A stretch of 64,000 nucleotides of DNA from Periplaneta americana (taxonomy: Eukaryota; Arthropoda; Insecta; Blattodea; Blattidae), in NCBI RefSeq assembly GCF_040183065.1, contig NC_091125.1, positions 120,251,621-120,315,620 on the forward strand, written 5' to 3'. The number at the start of each line of letters is the position of its first letter. The first letter of the stretch is position 1. A model generated the notes under the pieces. The model had not been told where the DNA came from and did not search any database. It worked only from the letters and a program-made list of their open reading frames with translations. Below, piece by piece: positions 33,649 to 46,407 of the stretch. A program made the position numbers and the translations under genes.

Positions 33649-35052
33649 AACCTAGTCTTTTTATTTCAATTTTTTCCTGGAAATCCAATTTACCCAGTTC
33701 TTTACTCTTAAAAATTACTTGAACAGAGTTCATTGTATACGTTTGTTAAAAATTAATACATAAAACAATTTACAAAAGCGTGTGTTCAGTAATATACAGT
33801 ATTTTGATTCACAACACACTGATACACTATAGCCTATACCAGTACTGTAATCCCATTCGCAGAGATTGATTACTATAAATACATGCCAGTAAATATTATT
33901 CTTAAATAATATACACCACCATACAGATATTTAAATTCATACCACCACCACATTCAGCCAGTCTTTGAAAGCCAAACTATGCTATATGCCGACACTGAAG
34001 TATAGTAGTTCACAGTGAGATGCTGACACCTGCAGGCTAAAATACAGACTTGTTAAATTTTCTCCTCGAGATATAGCACGTAAACAATAGGCATCGATGC
34101 ACCTGACATCTGTAGGATAGATTCAATGTTCACTTAATGCTTTGTGCTCTTGAGGAGTCATAAGCGGCCAGCGAAAGACAATTTTCTCCCGCGCATGCGT
34201 GAAATTTCTGTAACCTTCTTGAAAAGAGGGCGGCTTGTACGTGAACGGATGTTGCCAACTTTACATATGAAGTTTATGCAAGATTACGCGGGAAGTTTAA
34301 AATACTCGATCCTGATATTATACATCCCCACTACGCCAATACGGTATTAAATAATAAAACTAGTCGTGCATTAATGGAAACAAGGTGTTCACGTGCTCTT
34401 GTGCTCTTATTAACGCACCGCCACAGCCTGTAATACACTACAGTGTTGAAGAAAGTAGCCCCACATATTGTAGACCTGTGTATATTACTCTAGTTCAAGT
34501 ATACACGTTTCACGCAATCATTGGATTTTCTTAAATAATCAGTTAAATGTTCTTCATGTTCATAACGGCTACAGTTATGTTAATATTGCATAGATATTCG
34601 TATAGCCTACATTTCGTTAAGGTCTAATTACTAATACTTAACTCAAATAAAACATTTTACTTGATCGTATAGGCTAGGCCTACATATAGCCAATACGATT
34701 AATATAATATTACTTGTCCTATACAAAGGTTTTTGGAAACGTATTATTCATGCTACTTCATTTGTCGCTTTATGGCGTATAAAAATTGAAAAAATATTTT
34801 TTGATGTCTCTATAGTCGACTTCAGTAATTTGCCATTTTGTCTCGAATGTTAAAATAAATATCAATTACTTTTATAGGATTACAACTAGTTATATAAATA
34901 ATTTCCGTATGACTTGACTTATATACTATAGTACTCTTATACTCGTATATGAACGAAGTCTGCCCAGTAATTTACGACAAATCTTCTATAGTCAGACTGA
35001 TAACGGATAAGACGCTATCCCGAAATCACTTTTCCGGTAATAGGAATGCTGA
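33647..35052. other. No recognisable feature
   Basis: Unassigned sequence rich in TA-type insertion motifs (33830, 34603, 34670, 34675). No protein frame is credible. Confidence 0.5.
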
Positions 35053-35065
35053 AAATGTATATTTC

Positions 35066-35645
35066 GCAAATCTCGCTTTCAAGTATAGCTCAAGCTAATT
35101 TGAATAATTTAAAGGGAAAAATTGTTCCGGGATCGGGTACAGTTCCTAGGTAGCTCAGTCGGTAGAGCGTTGCCGCACCGGTGTCTGGTACAGTTCCTGG
35201 GTAGCTCAGTCGGTAGAGCGTTGGCGCGCCGGTGTCTGGTACAGTTCCTGGGTAGTTCAGTCGGTAGAGCGTTGGCGCGCCGGTCTGATGCAGTTCCTGG
35301 GTAGTTCAGTCGGTAGAGCGTTGGCGCGCCGATGTCTGGTACAGTTCCTGGGTAGCTCAGTCGGTAGAGCGTTGCCGCGCCGGTGTCTGGTACAATTCCT
35401 GGGTAGCTCAGTCGGTAGAGCGTTGCCGCGCCGGTGTCTGGTACAGTTCCTGGGTAGCTCAGTCGGTGGAGCGTTGGCGCGCCAGTGCGTGGTAGAGTTC
35501 ATGGGTAGCTCAGTCGATAGAGCGTTGACGCGCCGGTGTCTGGTACAGTTCCTGGGCAGCTCAGTAGGTAGAGCGTTGGCACGCTCAACCAAAGAACCCG
35601 AGTTCGATACCCGGCCTCTGAACTATTTTTTCTTTGAAATTATTC
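35066..35645 (+). mobile_element. SINE-D relative with inverted tails and 13-bp target duplication
   Basis: It starts with an inverted SINE-D tail (35066-35131), followed by repeated box-A halves, one complete head with box B (gagttcgatacccgg, near 35598) and a plus-strand tail ending gaaattattc. The direct repeat aaatgtatatttc (35053-35065, 35646-35658) borders the whole insert. The architecture matches the centre of the SINE-D block at 30.4-31.2 kb. Confidence 0.85.
35141..35597 (+). repeat. Nine-unit 51-bp tandem array of tRNA-like box-A halves
   Basis: Units start at 35141, 35192, 35243, 35292, 35343, 35394, 35445, 35496 and 35547 (51 bp each, one of 49). Each holds agttcctgggtagctcag, then tcggtagagcgttg and gcgcgccgg. 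Only the last unit continues into a box B. Overlapping frames on both strands are by-products of the periodicity. Confidence 0.95.
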
Positions 35646-35658
35646 AAATGTATATTTC

Positions 35659-36655
35659 CTTAAAAATATCGAAATCAAATTGTTACCGCAGCAGAGTACT
35701 TTGTTTTTATAGGCTACCAATTATTACAGGAAAGTAAAAAAGTACATAATCACTTCACGATGGGAATTATTTTGAGACCGAGCGAATTTTTATAGGACTC
35801 GAAATCAAATTTTTACGGCATAAAATTATTTTCCTTAGCCTACATATTTTATGTATTGGAGAAAACAGAATTTTACAGCATCACTTCAAAATCAGGATAA
35901 ATTTTAAATCCAACTTTTATGGGACGCGTACCGGGATGTTTAGAAGACCCGGTCTGGCCTCAACATTACAACTCATGCTCGTCGAAAATAAAATTTGCAA
36001 CACTGCATGAAGATACTCCTACCTGCAGCACGCGTCTATTGGAGACCCCGAACAATGACTCCATGACCTAACACAAAGTCGAAGCTGTCTCCTGACTAGA
36101 AGGAGCTGATTATATGATACTCGTCATGCCATGTGGGAGAAGACGCCACAATGGAACACACAAACGATTGCTAATGAATCGCAGTTGTCTCAAAGTCTGA
36201 TATTCTTTTGTAGGCACTCTGTAAAGTACGTTATTAGGATTTCACATAACTCGTAATGACCACAAGTTTGTTGACCTGTTAGAAAGAGAGAGAGATGAAA
36301 AAGGTCAGGTTGGGGTAAGAGGGTTGTTTCAATTATTAATTCGGTGGGAGGAAGGATTTACTTCATCATCGCATTGTCCGAGTCGGACCGACCAACCGAC
36401 CGGTCTGGCCCAGCACCACGCTGATCGCTGCCCGCTGACCTCTCGCCCCCTTCCGTCCGTCCATTCTTCATGACGCCTCCATAATGTGAGAGTCACATTC
36501 TTCCGCTCTCTACACATCTCCAGCGTTTCTCTGCACCAATTTCGTGACACCTCGCATCATTTGTTACTTCAAGCTCTACTTTTTTCACTTTCCTCAAATA
36601 CCTGGGCTGCAATTGCGATCATTATCGCCAATACGGTTTTTAGACTAGTTGCCAA
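35659..36655. other. No recognisable feature
   Basis: Unassigned sequence, GC-richer around 36380-36480. No frame with motifs. Confidence 0.45.
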
Positions 36656-37250
<595 letters not shown>

Positions 37251-37388
37251 ACTGGCAGAGTTAAGGCCATAGAGCCTTCTCTTACACTCTACCAGGTCAC
37301 AAAGTATACAAGCAGTGAAAATGTAACAAAAATAACTCCTTTGAGATTGTCATTCATGTATCTTTAGTAGTATGCAATTTAAAAAAAA

Positions 37389-37609
37389 ATACGTTTTATT
37401 TAACGACGCTCGCAACTGCCGAGGTTATATCAGCGTCGCCTGTGTGCCGGAATTTTGTCCCGCAGGAGTTCTTTCACATGTCATTAAATCTACTGACATG
37501 GACCTGTAAAATTAAAACACACTTAAATGTCATCGACCTGGGCCGAGATCGAACCCGTAACTTTGGTCTCAGACGGCCAGCACTCTATCGACTGCGCCAT
37601 CCAGGCAGG
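37389..37609 (-). mobile_element. SINE-B copy 2
   Basis: It aligns with 26697-26923. The tail is gagcgtcgttaaataaaac, the body includes tgacatttaagtgtg, box B is on the minus strand (gggttcgatctcgg) and box A is near 37595. An A-run lies at its tail side (plus-strand 37380-37389). Confidence 0.8.
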
Positions 37610-37739
37610 AATTGCATAGAGATTGGGTTTACACAGAGTGATTCACGACTATTGACCCGTGCTTTTGGAATCAGTTCTACGGGCCATTTTGAGCATAAAA
37701 TGTAATACGGACAAATTGAGTAAAAAAAATAGCTTTGGT

Positions 37740-38132
37740 TATGTAATTCCACAGATAGGTTGGACTGAAGAATACCTTTTGGTAACGTATCCAAGAAATA
37801 GATTTCACGAAAAAATAGTTTTTGACAATGAAATGTTACAGATTTTTAGAGCGAAGAAGAAGTGTTTTTGGTAACGGACTCAACAGATAGGTTGCAGTGA
37901 AGAACAGTCCTTCCCAACAGATCCAACAGGTATATTGCACTGAAGATGGGTTCGTAATAGCCTACATCCAACAGATAGGTTTTACTAGAAAACTGGTTTC
38001 GGTAACGGATCCAATAGATAACTTGCATTACATAATATCTCTTGCTAACGGATAGATTGAACTGAAGATTAGGTAACGAATTCAACAAAGAGGGTGAACC
38101 GAAAAACTACTCTCGGTAAAGGATGCATGAAA
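37740..38132 (+). repeat. Degenerate minisatellite, left part
   Basis: Units of about 45-50 bp built around ccaacagataggttg, gactgaagaa and tcggtaacgga, repeated about seven times with strong divergence. The array resumes at 39025 beyond an inserted element. Confidence 0.65.
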
Positions 38133-38134
38133 TA

Positions 38135-39022
38135 AGGTAGGTGTCCGTCATATGGCCATGCTAAGGTTTGAGAATTTTTCTAGCCGCCATTTTGAAAAAA
38201 ACATGTAGGCTAAACCACTTTTATCTTACTAGTTCTCAGTCTAATGGACTTTTTTAAAACAATTTCCTTTCCCCATTAAAATAGCTTTAATTGTCCAAAA
38301 AGAACCAAATTCCAAAAGTCTACCTAGTGGCCATATCAGAAACATGTGCACATGATATGGCCACACTTGTTCCATGTTCTACAAATCGTGATTGTTTTCA
38401 GTTTGATAGCGAAGTTTTGCTTAAATTAAATAATTTTGGTGTAACATGAATAAATATGACACTTAATAATCTTTTTTATAATTGAAAAGTGTATTCAAAA
38501 CAGGTTTTTCCATAAAAAAAAAGTACGTTGTGTTTCTTAAAATACATTTTTACGTAATCCCAGCTATAAGGCATGTAAATTTGTCAGGTGAAAAAATAAA
38601 AGTGAAATGAATTTGATATGGCCACGGTGCATTTGATATGGCCATATCAGGAGGAGGTAAGCTTTCACGAAAAACGTTTGATTATGAACAACTCGTAAAA
38701 GATACGCCATCAACGACAACACCAATCAACAGAACATTAAAAACTGAATGGAGTACTATGGTTTTCATGAAACAATTCTTTGAAAAACATGCATAAAACA
38801 AAGGAGACTTACCATAGTAAAATAAGAAGAGGTCACATGAAAACCGCAAAACAGGCAACTGACGCCATAATGCTCAAACTGACTGGATGGAAAACGATCA
38901 AGTGACAAACCAGGATGCCCTTTCACTGGATGCTGCTGCAATTTAGCGGATTTTTTGGTTAACTAACTCACAGTAGGAGGGTGGGCATATCAGGAACATG
39001 GCCATAACAGGAGCACCCACCT
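38135..39022. mobile_element. TA-flanked non-autonomous DNA transposon inside the minisatellite
   Basis: The ends AGGTAGGTGTCCG and, complemented, AGGTGGGTGCTCC are followed by cat-tggccat-type sequence in both arms. TA lies outside on both sides (38133-38134, 39023-39024). The motif atatggccat recurs internally. A short frame near 38641 has no recognisable transposase motif. The 888-bp unit cleanly splits the minisatellite, which defines its borders. Confidence 0.7.
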
Positions 39023-39024
39023 TA

Positions 39025-39140
39025 GGTAGGCCTGAGCAGTGATTCTTGGTAAAGGATCCAACCGATAAATTGGACTGATGAAAGCTTTCGGTAATAAACC
39101 CAACAGATAGCTTGGACTGCAGAATGCCTTTTGATACGTT
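39025..39140 (+). repeat. Degenerate minisatellite, right part
   Basis: Two more units (ggtaaaggatccaacc, acagatagcttggactgcag) continuing the array left of the inserted element. Confidence 0.6.
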
Positions 39141-39465
39141 TCAGGAAGAAAATTTCTTTTCTTGTTTCTCTAATAATGGAACAAATATATTTGAAAGAAT
39201 GGATGTTTCTAGATCTAAGACTCTATGGAAGAACACAAAAATTGCATACCAAATTTTTTGCCATCTTTGTTTCATAACATGCCCCATCAATTTAATAACT
39301 CTTGTTTTAATTTTGACCACAGTATTATTCATTTAACCCTTTCCGCTCTAATGAGTCCATTTGGAATCACTAAAATTTCTGTAATCTCTAACTCATATGA
39401 TTTTCCAGATGATGCCATTTGCTATCATCAGGAGTAGTTTCGTTCTTTACCGACAGTACCCGCCA
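39141..39465. other. No recognisable feature
   Basis: Unassigned AT-rich spacer. Confidence 0.5.
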
Positions 39466-40150
39466 GTTGTATTGTATTGTATTGTATTTATTAACATTCC
39501 ATGGTATTCATACATTGCTTCACAGCTAGAATATGGAACAAGTCAAAAAACTTAATACTGTTATAAAGTCTTAATTTATAGTCACAGTCTAGATGAAATA
39601 TATACAAACGAGATTTACAATATAGTCTACTAGTACAACACATAGTTTAGTATCAATTTCAGGAAGTGTTATTCAATGTCATGAATTCACCTACAGAATG
39701 GAAGGCCCTAAATAATCTTATGTTTTGAGTTTCATTTTTTTATAGCGATAGGGATGCTATTAAAAATTGTTATTGCCATATAACGCACTCCTTTTTGATA
39801 GCACGATATACTTGCCGATGGAGTATGAAAGTCATTTTTTTACGTGCATTTATGCTATGAACTGTTGAATTAGTTACCAAGTTTTCACGATTACATACGA
39901 GGAAGATTATTAATGAAAATATATACTGACAAGCCATGGGCATTATTTGTAGTTTTTTGAAAATAGTCCTAAACGATTCCCTAGATTTCGCATCTACTAT
40001 TATTCTAATTATTACTCTTTTTCGTAATAGAAATATACTGTTACCATCTGTGGAATTTCCCCAGAATATTATACCAAAACTCATTACTGAGTGGAAGTAT
40101 GCAAAGTATATTATTTTTAAGGTATTGATATTTACTATCTTTGCATAGTT
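39466..40150 (-). mobile_element. LINE-F (Jockey/CR1-like) 3' fragment
   Basis: The minus strand reads IIYFAYFHSVMSFGIIFWGN, then IFLLRKRVIIRIIVDAKSRE, FKKLQIMPMACQYIFSLIIF and HSINARKK (40140-39770). This is the typical post-RT region of Jockey/CR1-type LINE ORF2. After a stop, the residual LRLFRAFHSVGEFMTLN is still readable. The 3' end is an ATACA pentanucleotide repeat (plus-strand 39469-39488). RT catalytic motifs are absent because of 5' truncation. Confidence 0.8.
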
Positions 40151-40403
40151 CCTTGGCCCGCGGTTATTAGGAAGAGAATCGCTTTTTTCTTTTTTTTTTT
40201 TTTTGTTTCTTCATGGTGCCTCTATGCCCTTGTGCTCCCATAAATTCAAGTCTCCCATGGCAATTTGCTTTACTCCTTCAAAAGTTTATTATCTATCACT
40301 TCGTATGAACCTCGAACCGCTGACAATGGCAAATCTTGTTAAACTTGTGATGTTGATTTAAACTCACAGAGAAAGTGTTTTTTCTCAATGAAGCTATGTT
40401 TAA

Positions 40404-41203
40404 ACAATAGTAATATACGTTACAAGAGCGGTATGTTGACGTTTTCATGGTCGAGGAAAAGATTGAAAAAGCGAAACGTAGTTGAACTTTTTTAATTTCC
40501 GAGAACATGAAAACAAACATACCGCTCGTGTATCGTACATTATTTTTTGCGAAAATCGTTTATTACATACCTGAAAGACGAATTTCTAATTAGTTGCAAT
40601 GAAATCTCCATGTTGGTTTCTGTTTAATGACGCAACTTCGGAACACCAAAATATCTTTCTTCAACATCGTTGCTATAAAATGTTTTCTGTGTTTACTATT
40701 CTTCAGCAGGCCGTGATATACGTCTGTCTTTTTTTTCCCCCAGTCTATAAATGCGAACTTAAAACAAACGGTAAGGTTATGTAATGATTTATTTTTCATT
40801 TTAATATTTTAACAATATTATTTATATAACATATTGCAGTAATAACATCGGCATCTGGAATCTCGTTGATTTTTTCACGGCTTCCTTAATGTTACTTGTA
40901 TCAGGAATGCAATAAGTTTCGTGGAGTAGTAGACTTTACTTAACTTTTGCAAATATTTAAAAACAATAATTAACATTGCAATTTAGGTGAAATTGTAGTG
41001 GTAAGTTTCCAATTTATAATTATTACTATGTTAAACGTCTCTGAAAACAATATGTTAAAAGCCTAAAGCAGTAAAATGAATGTCGCGCTTAAGCGGTAAG
41101 AAGAGGGAAATTGTTATGTGTGTTACGTTGAATGTGGTATTTCACACTTACCGCGTATTGGTTCTGTGCGGAAAACAAGCAAATACGCACGATCTCGCAC
41201 AAA
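40404..41203 (+). repeat. Dispersed repeat R1, copy 2
   Basis: Colinear with copy 1. It differs by substitutions, a T/C-run at 40729-40741 and a precise 9-base deletion between cgtt and gaatgtgg near 41130, where copies 1 and 3 carry ggaatactg. Confidence 0.85.
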
Positions 41204-41750
41204 AGTTTATTCAGTACGGTTGTTATATTCGTTATAATGCAATTGGCACTCACACCAGACTTATCATGAAGTATGGAAAGTGGGCTACACGATGGAGGAG
41301 CTGAGTTGGCCTCTTTCTCATTGTTATACTTGGGATTGTACAATGCAAAATAATTTTGACTTGACCGAGTGACTGTTTTGCATAGCCTGTACCGTATTTG
41401 GATACATTGATCCCGGTCTCTCGGCATTCCCCGCTCTGTACCTCGAGTGCTGGCATTCTCTCACGCCGCGCATCCGGGAAGAACAGTAGTTTGAGCCTTG
41501 GACCGAACCATAGTGATGTTTGTGCTAATAACTGTTATTTGAGTGTATCCGTAGGTGGAATGTGCACCATTTTCACACTCCGTTTCTAACACAAACTTCG
41601 ATCTGCATCAAAATCCCTTTATTTCATTCGGTTTCTCTTTTTTATACCTATTGTTGCATTGATTTTCTTTTCCGTGGGTTTTCTTTATAGCTTAATTCTT
41701 ATTATTTTTAGTCGTTTCATTTCTTACTTCTAACCATTGTTTCTTTCATT

Positions 41751-41754
<4 letters not shown>
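41204..41754. other. No recognisable feature
   Basis: Unassigned sequence. Overlapping frames on both strands lack motifs. Confidence 0.5.
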
Positions 41755-41801
<47 letters not shown>

Positions 41802-41815
41802 CTCTCTTTTTTCTG
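41755..41815 (+). repeat. (TTTC)n microsatellite
   Basis: CT-run followed by about ten TTTC units. Confidence 0.95.
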
Positions 41816-41889
41816 TTTTATCTCTTTCTTTCATACAGCTGTCCTCCTCTCATCATGTCTTATATTTCTATGAATATTTTATATACACA

Positions 41890-42835
41890 TACACAACACA
41901 TCCAACTACACAGTGACTTTAAATAATACTATAATACCATTCAGCACTACGGTTAAAAACTTAGATTTCCATTTCGACTCGAATCTCAGCTGGAATGCAC
42001 AGGTAAAATATGTCTGTAAGAAAACTTTCTCAATCTTGCATTCTCTGAAAGAACTGAAAAATATCTTTCCTTCTAAACTGAAACGGATCTTGATACAGAC
42101 CCTGGTGATGCCTTACTTTGACTATTGCGACGTTTTGTATAGTGATCTTAGTGTTGAATTGTCATTGAGGCTTCAGCGTGTTCATAATGGTTGTGTTCGT
42201 TTCATTTTTAACAGCCGTCGCTATGATCATGTCTCCGAGTATTTCTTTCAATTATCTTGGCTTCGTTTACGGGAGAGACGTTCAGTTCATTCACTCTGTT
42301 TGCTGTATAAGATTTTAAATAATTCCACACCTATTTACCTAGTTCCTCGCTTCACACTCTTAGCATCCCACCACAACCGTGATACACGTTCACAGCATAA
42401 CCATGTTCTATCAATTCCATTCCATCAAACATCTCTCTACTCTGCTTCCTTCACAATACACACAGCCCGTTCCTGGAATTCCTTGTCACAGGAAATCAGG
42501 AGCAGTCGGAGTCTAAAATCTTTTAAGTACACTCTACTTAGAAATGTCTTTAATGAACAGAACTAGACTCTTGCGGAAGTTTCTAAATAGTCTTAAATGA
42601 CAAAGTTATTTTTTTCTCCTCTCTCTTCTTCTTTTTTTTTCTCTTTTCTTTTTTTATTATCTTCATATATTACTTAATCATTTGTGTTTGTATGTCATTT
42701 AATAGGACTTTGCTAATGGACATTTTATGTCTTGTCACCCATATGTAGCCTATTCTCCAATTAGTATATTAACTGAATAATATATCTCAAGTAAATTAAT
42801 CGTCCAATTTGTCTCGAGCATTTTAGGTCTTATAA

Positions 42836-42868
<33 letters not shown>

Positions 42869-43160
42869 TCCCCTTATGTTATATAACTGATTTTGATTAT
42901 GTGTAATTTTCTACTTTATTTTATATATTATGTAACTGATCTTGACTATTTGTAATTTTATATTATGTAACTGATCTTGTCTATTGTAATTTCCTACTAT
43001 ATTTTATGTAATTTCTAAGGTATTTTCTTTTGTGTTGTTTTGTAATCAAATTTTGTATCTCATGTATATTATTGAAACCTGGTTGAGTGGAAGAGAAGGC
43101 CTCATGGCCTTAACTCTGCCAGGCAAAATAAACCTACTACTACTACTACTACTACTACAC
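41890..43160 (+). mobile_element. LINE-B, 5'-truncated, with 3' UTR and (CTA)n tail
   Basis: Coding C-terminal region (41913-42566), then about 570 bp of 3' untranslated DNA including a GT microsatellite (42838-42866). Its end is tgagtggaagagaaggcc and ttaactctgccaggc, closed by (CTA)n at 43133-43157. The same 3' end recurs at 55032-55285 and, more diverged and inverted, at 58284-60330. Confidence 0.85.
41913..42566 (+). CDS. LINE-B ORF2 C-terminal fragment
   Basis: 217 stop-free codons. They begin within the region after the RT palm (IPFSTTVKNL, FDSNLSWNAQVK) and continue through LKRILIQTLVMPYFDYCDVL, VHNGCVRFIFNSRRYDH, WLRLRERRSVHSLCLLYKIL and HTARSWNSLSQEIR to the normal C-terminus. This is the thumb and C-terminal region of Jockey/CR1-type LINE reverse transcriptases. 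The frame is open upstream of 41913, where the codon is GTG, so no natural start is present. Catalytic RT motifs are missing, so it is inactive alone. Confidence 0.85.
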   Translation: MTLNNTIIPFSTTVKNLDFHFDSNLSWNAQVKYVCKKTFSILHSLKELKNIFPSKLKRILIQTLVMPYFDYCDVLYSDLSVELSLRLQRVHNGCVRFIFNSRRYDHVSEYFFQLSWLRLRERRSVHSLCLLYKILNNSTPIYLVPRFTLLASHHNRDTRSQHNHVLSIPFHQTSLYSASFTIHTARSWNSLSQEIRSSRSLKSFKYTLLRNVFNEQN

Positions 43161-43164
43161 AACA

Positions 43165-43985
43165 CAACACAAACAAGCTGCATTCCAAACAATGGTACAC
43201 AGACTACTCAACATACCAATGAACCAACATGATTACAAAGAAGAGCTAAACACAATCAGATACATAGCACAAGAAAACGGATACAACTCCAACATAGACT
43301 AATAGACAACATAATATGAAAACATAAGAATACAACACAAACAAAAGAACACAAAAAATACATCACAATAACATACGAAAACAAAAGACACACAAGATTG
43401 CAACCTCATTCAAGAAATTAAATTACAACATCGCATACAGAACAAATAATACTCTACAAAAACATCTCAACACACAAACAACACAAACAAACAAATACAA
43501 CCACACAGGCGTATACAAACTCAAATGTAACACCTGCAATAACTTCTACATAGGACAGACAGGCAGATCATTTCAAACACGTTACAAAGAACACATCACA
43601 GCCATAACAAAATTACAAAACACTTCCACATATGCAGAACACATCATAAATGCTAACCACACCTACAAAAACATCAACACAGATATGGAAATTCTACACA
43701 TTCCACCAAAAAGCCAGAAACTAAACACACTAGAGCAATACGAAATATACAGACACACAAAAACACATCCAAATGAAATTCTCAACACATAACTCAATTC
43801 CAGAACACACACACTCATTGACTCCACATTACACTACACAAACACACTCCCACAGGAAACAAAACAAAAGCCGCCAATACCAGCAACAACCAGTTCTGAA
43901 GAAGGTCAATAACAGACCGAAACTTGTTAACCAGGTACAGTAATATTTAACACGAGAAAGACATAATACATGTTCCGAAGTGATA
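43165..43985 (+). pseudogene. Penelope-like element, GIY-YIG endonuclease remnant
   Basis: Readable parts are YKEELNTIRYIAQENGYNSN, then after a stop KKYITITYENKRHTR, then after a frameshift near 43390 HKIATSFKKLNYNIAYRTNN. The GIY-YIG endonuclease core is VYKLKCNTCNNFYIGQTGRS, then RYKEHITAI, YAEHIINANHTY and TLEQYEIYRH (43508-43790). In Penelope-like elements this domain nicks the target and follows a telomerase-like RT, which is missing here. The end ccgaaacttgttaaccaggt matches window position 1. It abuts the LINE-B (CTA)n tail. Stops make it inactive. Confidence 0.85.
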
Positions 43986-44526
43986 TAGTATTAAAAGTTG
44001 TGTGATCAAGATGAATATTTTATGTTAGTATTTATCTTATCTTGCTCTTTCTTTTTGGTATTAACATTATCTATTCTTGCTTTGAATGTGTTATGTTCCT
44101 TCTTCAAACACACCTTTTCTGCTTATTCATTGCTATGAAAATAGTCCGATTTTTATGTTGTTTAGTCATCTGTCCAAAGACAGATTTGAACCTCGTGACC
44201 AGTAATGGATCATTTATGAGGAAACTAAGCCAGGAAATAATGGGGTAGAGTGGCCAGTTCCCTTCCCTCTGATTTTTACGTAATTTCACATTTTTTTCTT
44301 TAGTGTGTATATGTCTGAAAATTCAACATGTTGACAATTAAACTACTAAAACCATTATATTTATTTGCAATACTGCATGTTTTTACATAAAGGGTTCGTC
44401 AGAAAGAACGGATGAATTCCACAAGGCAAGAAAATTGTAAGGATTCATCAAATGAAAAAATGTATTATCAACAGACTCATCAATACATGCAGTTTATTTA
44501 TGGAATACATCATCCATATGATGAAA
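43986..44526. other. No recognisable feature
   Basis: Unassigned AT-rich sequence with two overlapping short frames and no motif. Confidence 0.5.
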
Positions 44527-45272
44527 TAAAGAAATAGGTTTGGAAGTAAATCCCGAAAAGACAAAGTATGTGATTATGTCTCGTGACCAGAATATTGTAC
44601 GAAATGGAAATATAAAAATTGAAAATTTATCCTTTGAAGAGGTGGAAAAATTCAAATACCTGGGAGCAACAATAACAAATACAAATGATACTTGGGAGAA
44701 CATTAAACACAGAATAAATATGGGAAATGCCTGTTATTATTCGGTTGAGAAGATTTTATCATCCAATCTGTTGTCAAAAAATCTGAAAGTTAGAATTTAT
44801 AAAACAGTTATATTACCGGTTGTTCTATATGATTGTGAAACTTGGACTCTCACTTTGAGAGAGGAACATAGGTTAAGGGTGTTTGAGAATAAGGTGCTTA
44901 GGAAAATATTTGGGGTTAAGAGTAATGAAGTTACAGGAGAATGGAGAACGTTACACAACACAGAACTGCACGCATTGTATTCTTCACCTGACATAATTAG
45001 GAACATTAAATCCGGAGGGATGGGGAGGGCATGTAACACGTATGGGCGAATCCAGAAATACATATAAAGTGTTAGTTGGGAAGCCGGAGGGAAAAAGACC
45101 TTTGGGGAGGCCGAGACGTAGATGGGAAGATAATATTAAAATAGATTTGAGGGAGGTGGGATATGATGATAGAGACAGGATTATAATCTTGCTCAGGATA
45201 GGGACCAATGGAGGGCTTATGTGAGGGCGGCAATGAACCTCCGGGTTCCTTAAAAGCCAGTAAGTAAGTAAG
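44527..45272 (+). pseudogene. LINE-A copy 4, 5'-truncated
   Basis: A stop-free stretch (44540-45060) covers [51 protein letters not shown], then YDCETWTLTLREEHRLRVF and IRNIKSG. A small deletion near 45014 shifts the frame. The C-terminus continues at 45042-45224 (LVGKPEGKRPLGRPRRRWED). The end is cttaaaagccagtaagtaagtaag. RT catalytic motifs are lost by truncation. The flanks tatgatgaa and tatgttgaa may be a decayed target duplication. Confidence 0.85.
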
Positions 45273-45282
45273 TATGTTGAAT

Positions 45283-46392
45283 TATCTCAATTAAAATTTG
45301 CTTGTTATCGAATAGGCTTATTATTTAGCCTATTTACTTTGATTTTAGTTGTTATAATGTAATTAATTATAATGGTGTTATCCTTCACAGTGTTTACTTT
45401 CCTTCATTACTTTCTCTTTCCTTGTACCCACTACGTGTCAGATCCGTAAAAAAAAATCTAGATTTTTATACTTTGCAGTGCAGTTCTTCTTATTTGGTCC
45501 AACGGCCTGTATTGATATATACTTTAATTTAATTATTGTTTTCGTGCAAGGTGAAGGCCCGTGCAATTTGTGTGTGTGTAATATGCAGTGGGCCGCTCCA
45601 CGTGGTGAGAGCTCTTGTAATAACGCTGTCATTACTCATGGAGCATTGGTTTCCGATAGATTGGAGCGGTATCATATCGACTTAATTCCTGGTTTATATG
45701 AATGTTTACAGTGGGGCTGCTCTAATTGACTGGCCTTGATTATCGGTTGTCCGCACAAAATTAATACCTTCCCGAAACATCGAAGCAGTTTCGTCCACGC
45801 TACTTTATTGCCATTGATTCAAAAATGCTTCTGCTGATTAAATAAAATATACCGCAAACAGACTACGTAATTTTATTACGAAAATTTAATATCATGTATT
45901 TACAAACTAGAATGAAAATTAAGAGCAATAAATTACAGACACGAAGTATCGGAGAGTGCTTTTTGTTCAAATCTTATGAGAGTCGGACTCTTGATTTCTA
46001 ATAAGTACAGCCTACTTGCTCTAGTAATAAATTTCCGATCATGTTTCAAGCACGTTGCACTAATCCTTATTTCAGGCTGATATGTTTGTTAGAAAACCTT
46101 CTTTATAAATTGTTTTTACACACGGACAAAACAAATAAATTGACGAAGGGTGAATTTCAGAATGCTAAAAACAAATTAAGAGCATTTCTCAAGCGTGGAA
46201 AAAATTCTGGAATCTAAGTTAGATTCTACTTGAAATAACACAGAAGCTTGTTTCATAATAGTAATTTATAGTACTTCATAAAAGAATAAAATTAGATTTT
46301 ATGCGGAGTAGAAAGTTTAGCGTCTGAGGGAAGTCGAAGGTGATAATTTCCACGAGCGCACAAAATCTGTTTACTCTAGTGTGCTATACAAT
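45283..46392. other. No recognisable feature
   Basis: Unassigned sequence. The 83-codon frame at 45478-45729 has several Cys but no family I recognise. TAGCCTA at 45326. Confidence 0.45.
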
Positions 46393-46407
46393 ATTTTATC
46401 CATTACT

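Noticed and set aside
35141..35597. Regular array that might suggest CRISPR
   Set aside because: The units are contiguous 51-bp tandem repeats of a tRNA-like head with no unique spacers and no cas genes, in a eukaryotic context.
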